Shown here in pieces: positions 1 to 4,192 of a stretch of DNA of 6,718 nt (position 1 is its first letter; each line of letters starts with the position of its first letter). A model generated the notes under the pieces. That model was not told where the DNA came from, searched no databases, and was given only the letters and a program-made list of their open reading frames with translations. The position numbers and the translations under genes were made by a program. This DNA comes from Clostridiales bacterium (lineage in GTDB: Bacteria > Bacillota > Clostridia > Oscillospirales > Ruminococcaceae), in contig JAAZIT010000460.1 of the NCBI GenBank assembly GCA_012800685.1, forward strand, positions 1-6,718, given 5' to 3'.

Positions 1-619
1 AGTCACACTTGAGGCTATTATTTATGGCTTAGCAATAGGCATAATGATAGTGGGGACGATACTTTGGTTTAGTTGCTTTACAAAAATTATGACTAGCGAC
101 AAAATTATTTATATTTTCGGAAAAGTATTGCCGAAAATCTCACTAATAATAACTATGGCACTAAGGTTTATTCCACGATTTAAAAAACAAATGAAGCAAG
201 TTGGAATGTCCCAAAAAACACTTGGAATGTTTTCAAAGGAAAGCTATTTTGATAGAATAAAATTTAAGCTTAAGGTATTTGTGGCTGTTCTCGGTTGGTC
301 AATTGAGAATTCTGTTGAGACAGCTGATTCAATGCGTTCAAGGGGATATGGGCTTAAAAGCAGGACAAGCTTTTCGGTTTTTAAGATGAGAAGCGGAGAT
401 GTTTTGCTTTTAGTTTTAACGCTGGCTCTTACAGCTGTAGTGTTTATAGCTCAAATACTAGTTAAGACAAGTTTTCAATTCTACCCTAAAATCACTGGAA
501 TTCAAGGGTCGCTATTAAGCGTTTTTTCATACTGTGCCTTTGGTTTTCTTTCAATACTACCCTTTATTTTAGAAACGATGGAGGATATAAAATGGAAATA
601 TTTAATATCTAAAATCTAA
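1..619 (+). CDS. ecfT: EcfT-type transmembrane coupling protein of an ECF transporter (5' partial)
   Basis: The reading frame is open from base 2, so the gene begins before the window; 205 codons are visible and roughly 50-65 N-terminal residues of a typical EcfT/CbiQ protein are missing. EcfT is the membrane scaffold that links the ATPases to the substrate-binding S component. Visible support: hydrophobic helices encoded at about 20-90 and 105-160, then MALRFIPRF (155-181), an Arg/Pro-containing stretch typical of the family. A cytoplasmic coupling region follows, ending in ADSMRSRGYG (323-352), which contains the Arg-Gly motif that contacts the ATPases. Two more hydrophobic helices lie at the C-terminus (about 397-460 and 500-570). 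The 3' end falls in the first copy of a 178-bp duplication and is the intact one. The last 28 bp (592-619) overlap a dead copy of the ATPase start, so the ancestral genes probably overlapped and were translationally coupled. Confidence 0.9.
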   Translation, partial: VTLEAIIYGLAIGIMIVGTILWFSCFTKIMTSDKIIYIFGKVLPKISLIITMALRFIPRFKKQMKQVGMSQKTLGMFSKESYFDRIKFKLKVFVAVLGWSIENSVETADSMRSRGYGLKSRTSFSVFKMRSGDVLLLVLTLALTAVVFIAQILVKTSFQFYPKITGIQGSLLSVFSYCAFGFLSILPFILETMEDIKWKYLISKI

Positions 620-649
620 GCTTTTCATATTCTAACAGGGGGCAGTGCC
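472..649. repeat. Tandem duplication, copy 1 (ecfT end plus ATPase start)
   Basis: This roughly 178-bp stretch is repeated directly at about 650-826. By hand alignment of 491-650 with the matching second-copy bases there are about 16 differences, one of them a single-base deletion, so the copies are about 90% identical. The left edge is fuzzy, because similarity fades between 472 and 490. In this copy the ecfT end is open to its stop at 617-619, while the ATPase start at 592 is closed after six codons. Confidence 0.9.
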
Positions 650-650
650 T
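592..650 (+). pseudogene. Dead copy of the ATPase 5' end (six-codon stub)
   Basis: ATG at 592 is preceded by GGAGG (580-584) and opens a frame matching the start of the real ATPase at 769. The first six residues, MEIFNI, are identical. Codon 7 is TAA (610-612) where the functional copy has CAA (Gln), so translation would stop. Beyond the stop, the frame still reads NLSFSY as in the real gene before homology ends near 650. The ribosome binding site here is at least as good as that of the functional copy, so a six-residue peptide could still be made inside the ecfT end. Any effect on downstream translation is speculation. Confidence 0.85.
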
Positions 651-796
651 TTTGAAATTTAAATTGAAATTACTGGAATTCAAGGGTAGCTATTAGGCAT
701 TTTTTTATACTGTGTCTTTGGTTTTCTTTCAATATTACCCTTTATTTTGAAACGATGGAGAATATAAAATGGAAATATTTAATATCCAAAATCTAA
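650..796 (+). pseudogene. Dead copy of the ecfT 3' end
   Basis: In the ecfT frame this copy reads ITGIQG and then TAG at 687-689, where the live copy has TCG (Ser). Further on, a one-base deletion (TTTTGAAAC here, TTTTAGAAAC in copy 1) shifts the frame. It has no start of its own and cannot contribute to EcfT. It overlaps the live ATPase start because the two genes originally overlapped. Confidence 0.85.
757..760 (+). promoter_or_regulatory. Ribosome binding site of the fused ATPase
   Basis: GGAG lies 8 bases before ATG 769. The matching site in the dead copy is GGAGG (580-584), so the live copy has the slightly weaker match to the 16S rRNA end. Confidence 0.8.
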
Positions 797-2418
797 GCTT
801 TTCATATCCTGACAGAGAGCCGTGTCTTTCTGATATAAACTTTTCCGTTAAACAGGGAGAGTTTATTGTTGTTTGCGGTGAATCCGGCTGTGGAAAAACT
901 ACTCTTTTAAAGCTCTTAAAGCCACAAATATCCCCTTTTGGAAAGACTAGTGGTGAGATAAAATATTTAGGAAAACCCTTGTCTAAAACCTTTGAAGAAG
1001 TTACTGCAACGGAAATAGGCTTTGTTTTTCAAAATCCAGACAACCAAATTGTTACAGATAAGGTGTATCATGAGCTTGCCTTTGGACTTGAAAGTATGGG
1101 CGTTGATACTAATACTATTAAGCGAAAAACAGCCGAAATGGCAAGCTTTTTTGGAATTGAGCAATGGTTTAGACAAAGCACTGACAGCCTTTCAGGAGGG
1201 CAAAAACAGCTTCTTAATTTGGCATCTGTTTTAGTAATGTCCCCAAAGGTAATAATCCTTGACGAGCCAACCTCTCAGCTTGACCCAGTGGCTTCAAGCG
1301 AATTTATTCTAACATTAAAACGACTTAACGAACAGTTAGGATTAACTGTTATAATTGTTGAACATAGGCTAGAGGAAATATTTCCTATTGCCGACAGAGT
1401 TATAGCTATGGAAAATGGAAAAATATTGTCAATAGATACTCCTAAAGCTGTGTGCAAAAGCCTTTTGGGGTTGCCTATGGAGCTTGCTCTACCGTCGGCA
1501 ACAAGAATTTTTTCTAAGGTTAATGGAAATGGTGAAATTCCTGTTTCTGTTAAGGAGGGCAGGGCTTTTATAAATGAAAATTACAAGTATAAAAAGTCAG
1601 ATGAAATAGTCCCTTTAAAAAGCAAAAAAGAAATTACTATTAGGCTTAAGGATGTTTGGTACAGGTACCAAAAAACTACTGGAGATGTTCTAAATGGTGT
1701 TGATTTAGAGGTAAATAAGGGCGAGCTATATTGTCTTCTTGGTGGAAATGGTACAGGAAAAACAACAGTTTTAAACGTTATTTCAGGTCTTTCTAAAGCA
1801 TATAAAGGCAGTGTTATAATAAATAATAAAAAACTAAAGGAATACAAAAATAACTCACTGTATAAAGGGGCATTAGGGCTTCTTCCTCAAAATCCTCAGT
1901 CCGTTTTTATTAAGAAAACAGTGGAGGAGGACTACAAGGATTTACTTAAAAGTATTGGTATTTCAGATGATAAAATAAGTGTGACAATTAATGAAATGCT
2001 AGAAAGGCTCGGAATTTCACATCTTAAAAGTCGTCATCCTCTCGATATTTCTGGTGGAGAACAGCAAAAGGCGGCACTTGGAAAAGTTCTTTTAACCAGC
2101 CCTAAAATTCTTCTTCTTGATGAACCAACTAAGGGAATTGACGCATTTGCAAAAGCAAATTTAGGAAGGCTTTTAAAAGAGCTAACCTCCTTAGGGATAA
2201 CTGTTTTAGCTGTTACACATGACGTTGAGTTTGCTGGAGAATATGCTGATAAATGCGGGCTTCTTTTTGACGGAGAGGTTGTTTCGCAAGATGTTCCAAA
2301 AAGATTTTTTCCACAAAATAGATTTTATACAACTGGTTCAAATTTAATAGCTTCAGATGTTTTTCCGGATTGTGTTACCTGCCAGCAAGTTGTTGTAAAA
2401 TGTCTTGAACAGCAATAA
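769..2418 (+). CDS. ecfA: ECF transporter energizing ATPase, two fused EcfA-type ABC domains
   Basis: A 549-residue cytoplasmic protein with two complete ABC nucleotide-binding domains, doing the job usually split between EcfA1 and EcfA2: ATP hydrolysis to drive vitamin uptake with EcfT and an S component. Domain 1 (about 1-240): Walker A GESGCGKTT 37-45 (Lys43), Q-loop Gln88, signature LSGGQ 141-145, Walker B VIILDE 161-166 with catalytic Glu166, His199. Domain 2 (about 285-515): Walker A GGNGTGKTT 325-333 (Lys331), Q-loop Gln374, signature ISGGE 427-431, Walker B ILLLDE 447-452 with Glu452, His484. Both ATP sites look intact. The linker at about 245-285 is charged. ATG 769 is chosen because it has a GGAG site and the same residues as the duplicated start at 592. 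It follows ecfT by 149 bp of duplication debris and precedes the S component by 44 bp. Fused ATPases are typical of ECF systems with their own dedicated module. Confidence 0.95.
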   Translation: MEIFNIQNLSFSYPDREPCLSDINFSVKQGEFIVVCGESGCGKTTLLKLLKPQISPFGKTSGEIKYLGKPLSKTFEEVTATEIGFVFQNPDNQIVTDKVYHELAFGLESMGVDTNTIKRKTAEMASFFGIEQWFRQSTDSLSGGQKQLLNLASVLVMSPKVIILDEPTSQLDPVASSEFILTLKRLNEQLGLTVIIVEHRLEEIFPIADRVIAMENGKILSIDTPKAVCKSLLGLPMELALPSATRIFSKVNGNGEIPVSVKEGRAFINENYKYKKSDEIVPLKSKKEITIRLKDVWYRYQKTTGDVLNGVDLEVNKGELYCLLGGNGTGKTTVLNVISGLSKAYKGSVIINNKKLKEYKNNSLYKGALGLLPQNPQSVFIKKTVEEDYKDLLKSIGISDDKISVTINEMLERLGISHLKSRHPLDISGGEQQKAALGKVLLTSPKILLLDEPTKGIDAFAKANLGRLLKELTSLGITVLAVTHDVEFAGEYADKCGLLFDGEVVSQDVPKRFFPQNRFYTTGSNLIASDVFPDCVTCQQVVVKCLEQQ

Positions 2419-2462
2419 TAAACCTAAAAAATGACGCAAATTTTTGCAGAAGGGAAGATAAT

Positions 2463-3176
2463 ATGAAAACTAAGGCGTTAAAATATTTGGTGGTTTTGGG
2501 CGTTATGGTTACAATTATTTTTGGTCTATTTGTTTCAGATAATAATTCCTATGCTCTTGTGTCGCTTGTGGTGGTTATCATTTCCTGCGTACCTATTGTT
2601 GTTCATTTTGAAAAGGGAAAATCCTCAACAAGGCTTATAGTTTTAATTTCAACAATGGTGGCGATTTCGGTTGCAGGAAGATTTTTATTTGCTCCAATTC
2701 CTTTTTTTAAGCCTGTTACAGCAATAGTTGTTTTATGTGGAATATATTTAGGTTCAGAATCAGGATTTTTAGTCGGAGGATTGTCGGCTCTTATTTCAAA
2801 TTTTTATTTTGGACAAGGTCCATGGACACCTTTTCAAATGCTCGCATGGGGGCTAATAGGATTTTTGGCTGGAATTATGGCAAACCCTTTAAAAAGGAGC
2901 AAAATTTTTCTTTGTATATATGGATTTATTTCTGGGATAGTGTATTCGCTAATTTTAGACAGCTGGTCAACCTTGTGGATAGAGGGATATTTTTCTGTCA
3001 AGAGATTTTTAGCACTATCTATAACAGCCCTTCCTATTACTCTTTGTTATGCCATTTCAAATGTAATATTCTTATTAATCATTGGAAAACCACTTGGGAG
3101 TGTCCTTGAACGGATTATAAAAAAATACGGAATACTAAGCAGAGATAGGGGAGATAATTTTGGAAAACAGCTTTAA
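2463..3176 (+). CDS. ECF transporter S component (probable corrinoid/B12-type substrate binder)
   Basis: A 237-residue integral membrane protein with about eight hydrophobic segments: two near the N-terminus (about 7-24, 30-48), then a six-helix core (about 58-76, 81-97, 100-116, 124-141, 148-166, 183-206), the usual S-component fold size. The loop with GQGPWTPFQM and the preceding AGRFLFAPIPFFKPVTAI resemble a family of clostridial S components found with their own EcfT and fused ATPase. I associate that family with CbrT-like corrinoid uptake, but this is from memory of the family and the substrate is not proven. ATG 2463 is preceded by AGGGA (2451-2455) at 7 bases. The gene sits 44 bp after the ATPase and overlaps the next gene by 17 bp, so the set is very probably one transcript. 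No riboswitch is visible; any would be upstream of the window. Confidence 0.85.
   Translation: MKTKALKYLVVLGVMVTIIFGLFVSDNNSYALVSLVVVIISCVPIVVHFEKGKSSTRLIVLISTMVAISVAGRFLFAPIPFFKPVTAIVVLCGIYLGSESGFLVGGLSALISNFYFGQGPWTPFQMLAWGLIGFLAGIMANPLKRSKIFLCIYGFISGIVYSLILDSWSTLWIEGYFSVKRFLALSITALPITLCYAISNVIFLLIIGKPLGSVLERIIKKYGILSRDRGDNFGKQL
3147..3153 (+). promoter_or_regulatory. Ribosome binding site deciding a TTG start
   Basis: AGGGGAG ends 6 bases before TTG 3160 and lies inside the end of the S-component gene. No ATG or GTG at this spacing competes, so TTG is the best start for the small cysteine-rich protein and translation is probably coupled to the upstream gene. Confidence 0.75.
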
Positions 3177-3396
3177 GTTTTTTAGCAACACAAAGTGCAA
3201 ATATTTCCCATGCCACAAAACGTCGGATATTAAAGATTTTAACTGTCTTTTTTGTTTTTGTCCCTTATACAGTTTAGGCGACAAATGTGGTGGAGATTTT
3301 ATTTATCTTGAAAATGGCGTTAAGGATTGCACTAATTGCATACTTCCTCACAAGGCTGAAAATTATCAGTTTGTTTTGTATAAGTTAAGTAAATAA
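3160..3396 (+). CDS. Cysteine-rich small domain protein (putative metal binder, corrinoid-associated family)
   Basis: A 78-residue soluble protein with eight cysteines (13, 18, 29, 32, 34, 43, 57, 60) and two histidines (19, 64). The order is CxYFPCH (13-19), NCLFCFCPLY (28-37), CGG (43-45), then CxxC with PH (57-64). This matches the pattern I know for the 'cysteine-rich small domain' family (Pfam zf-like, PF04071), a presumed metal-binding domain often found with cobalamin biosynthesis or transport genes; its biochemical role is unknown. It starts with TTG behind a strong AGGGGAG and overlaps the S-component gene by 17 bp, so it is the last gene of the transporter operon. The length is normal for a stand-alone member. 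The last dozen codons are repeated twice more downstream in diverged form (3458-3579). A role in handling a metal or corrinoid on entry is inference from context. Confidence 0.85.
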   Translation: MENSFKFFSNTKCKYFPCHKTSDIKDFNCLFCFCPLYSLGDKCGGDFIYLENGVKDCTNCILPHKAENYQFVLYKLSK

Positions 3397-3620
3397 GTGA
3401 ATAAGAGATTAGCCCATTTTTAACTAGTCCGAACGGTTAACTTCGTGAAGTCATTAAGCTAAAAAAATATCAGCTTATTTTGGATGAGTTAAGTGAGTAA
3501 GAATATAAACAACAAGTTCACTATATAAAAGCATTAAGCTGAAAACTACTTAGTTATTTTATATATTCTAAGCAACTAATTAACTAGTCCATATGGTACG
3601 CTCTATAAAGGCATTAAAAT
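3355..3620. repeat. Three degenerate tandem copies of the cysteine-rich gene's 3' end
   Basis: Units start at 3355 (inside the gene), 3458 and 3538, with a partial fourth at about 3611-3620. Spacings are 103, 80 and 80 bp. Each unit encodes a similar tail ending in a stop: YQFVLYKLSK (3364-3396), YQLILDELSE (3468-3500) and YLVILYILSN (3547-3579). At DNA level the 33-bp tails match at 27/33 (unit 1 to 2) and 21/33 (unit 1 to 3) by hand count. Flanks repeat too: CATTAAGCT occurs at 3452-3460 and 3532-3540, with CATTAAAAT at 3612-3620, and TTAACTAGTCC follows units 1 and 3. Only unit 1 is attached to a gene; the others have no start or ribosome binding site. This repeat fills most of the 266 bp between the two convergent genes. 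Confidence 0.75.
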
Positions 3621-3664
3621 AAAAACACTGCACTTGCCGTTTGAGGGCTAATGCAGTGTTTTTT
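3621..3664. terminator. Bidirectional intrinsic terminator between convergent genes
   Basis: The left arm AAAAACACTGCA (3621-3632) pairs perfectly with TGCAGTGTTTTT (3652-3663), 12 bp. An inner GCC/GGC pairing (3636-3638 with 3646-3648) closes a smaller loop. On the + strand a run of six T ends the stem (3659-3664); on the - strand a T-run follows at about 3616-3625. It ends the transporter operon 225 bp after its last stop and the - strand gene right at its stop codon, which lies in the arm. Confidence 0.9.
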
Positions 3665-3926
3665 ATTGCTCATTAAATTCATTGTATTTTTGTAAAATCC
3701 AGTCTTTAACTTTTTCAAGTCCTTTTTCAGAAAATTCCGTCTGAAATTCGTCAATAATTTTATCCTCTGGGGTTGTTTCAAAGGCGTTAAGTCCATACCA
3801 AATTTTTACGGCGAACACATCACCAAACCAAATTTTATAGTTAAATGTCTTTGAGGCACTTCCTGAAAAAACATTTTTTGCTGAAAAATATGTAAAACCG
3901 GGAATATCAAAAATTCTTGCTGACAT
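3663..3926 (-). CDS. Conserved-looking small hypothetical protein, 87 residues
   Basis: I do not recognise a named family. The protein is small, soluble and rich in aromatic residues. The N-terminal half alternates hydrophobic and polar residues as in beta strands (FDIPGFTYFSAKNVF, then KIWFGDVFAVKIWYGLN at about 31-47). The C-terminal third is charged and probably helical (about 66-85, with GLEKVKDWILQKYNEF). There is no signal peptide, membrane helix, cysteine or obvious catalytic motif. That it is a real gene is supported by GGAG (complement of 3935-3938) 8 bases before the ATG, a good promoter with boxes at 3994-3999 and 3971-3976, and a terminator at its stop codon. It is monocistronic, convergent with the transporter operon and divergent from the EF-G paralogue. 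A shared role with either neighbour is not evident. Confidence 0.8.
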   Translation of the reverse strand: MSARIFDIPGFTYFSAKNVFSGSASKTFNYKIWFGDVFAVKIWYGLNAFETTPEDKIIDEFQTEFSEKGLEKVKDWILQKYNEFNEQ

Positions 3927-3970
3927 TATGTCATCTCCATTCTAAAAGTCTTATATTTTAGCGTATATTC

Positions 3971-3999
3971 ATTTTAACATACAATTCAAAACATGGCAA
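3971..3999 (-). promoter_or_regulatory. Sigma-A-like promoter of the - strand hypothetical gene
   Basis: Read on the - strand: TTGCCA (complement of 3994-3999), a 17-base spacer, then TAAAAT (complement of 3971-3976), with TG one base before the -10 (extended -10). The expected start of transcription is near 3964, giving a leader of about 40 bases before ATG at 3926. Confidence 0.7.
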
Positions 4000-4006
4000 T
4001 AGTCTA

Positions 4007-4114
4007 TAAAAATGTTATATTCATACAATGTACAACTGTTATAACAATAATTTGTTAATATTCACTATTAAAAAAATACAATTACCTATTGCTTTTTATG
4101 TAAAAATGTTATAT
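4007..4114. repeat. 14-bp direct repeat pair in the divergent promoter region, with a palindrome between
   Basis: TAAAAATGTTATAT occurs at 4007-4020 and again at 4101-4114, 94 bp apart. The second copy overlaps the spacer and first bases of the -10 box of the EF-G paralogue promoter. Between them TGTTATAACA (4037-4046) is a perfect 10-bp palindrome, lying between the -35 boxes of the two divergent promoters. These could be binding sites, but the region is so AT-rich that chance is a serious alternative. Confidence 0.4.
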
Positions 4115-4117
4115 AAT
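4089..4117 (+). promoter_or_regulatory. Sigma-A-like promoter of the EF-G paralogue
   Basis: TTGCTT (4089-4094), a 17-base spacer, then a perfect TATAAT (4112-4117). Transcription should begin near 4124, leaving an AT-rich leader of about 70 bases before the TTG at 4193. A second, poorer arrangement lies closer to the gene (TTGTCT 4140-4145 with TATTAT near 4164) and is not annotated separately. Confidence 0.75.
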
Positions 4118-4180
4118 TAACCTATGTTGTTTGCGATTATTGTCTAATTTGAACAACTTGTAATATTATATAAATAGATT

Positions 4181-4184
4181 GGAG
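4181..4184 (+). promoter_or_regulatory. Ribosome binding site deciding a TTG start
   Basis: GGAG with 8 bases to TTG 4193. The encoded start MKKFDCTKIKNIAIAGHAG aligns with the usual length of N-terminus before the P-loop in this EF-G group, which supports TTG over any later start. Confidence 0.8.
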
Positions 4185-4192
4185 CGATAATT

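Larger units (their letters stand above)
650..826. repeat. Tandem duplication, copy 2 (decayed ecfT end plus live ATPase start)
   Basis: This is the second copy of the 178-bp unit beginning at about 472. The offset is 178 bp on the left and 177 bp after a one-base deletion in the run before GAAACGATGGAG. Its right part is the functional start of the fused ATPase gene (769 onward). Its left part is a non-coding remnant of the ecfT end and supplies the present 149-bp spacer between the two genes. Confidence 0.9.

Noticed and set aside
649..768. A new promoter between ecfT and the ATPase created by the duplication (TATACT-like box near 706)
   Set aside because: No acceptable -35 box lies 16-18 bases upstream, and the sequence is largely shared with the ecfT coding end.
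967..1847. Antisense and shifted frames inside the fused ATPase gene
   Set aside because: The ATPase frame carries all motifs of both domains over the full length; the others are shadows without start signals.
2735..3109. A 124-codon + strand frame inside the S-component gene
   Set aside because: It is a shifted shadow. The S-component frame gives clean membrane helices and has the ribosome binding site.
3397..3620. A structured small RNA or riboswitch in the gap after the cysteine-rich gene
   Set aside because: The bases are explained by repeated copies of the gene's 3' end. Only weak 5-bp hairpins are visible before the terminator, and no known RNA motif was recognised.
3614..3796. Alternative - strand frame of 60 codons overlapping the small hypothetical gene
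   Set aside because: It lies in another frame of the better supported gene at 3663-3926, has no good ribosome binding site and runs through the terminator hairpin.
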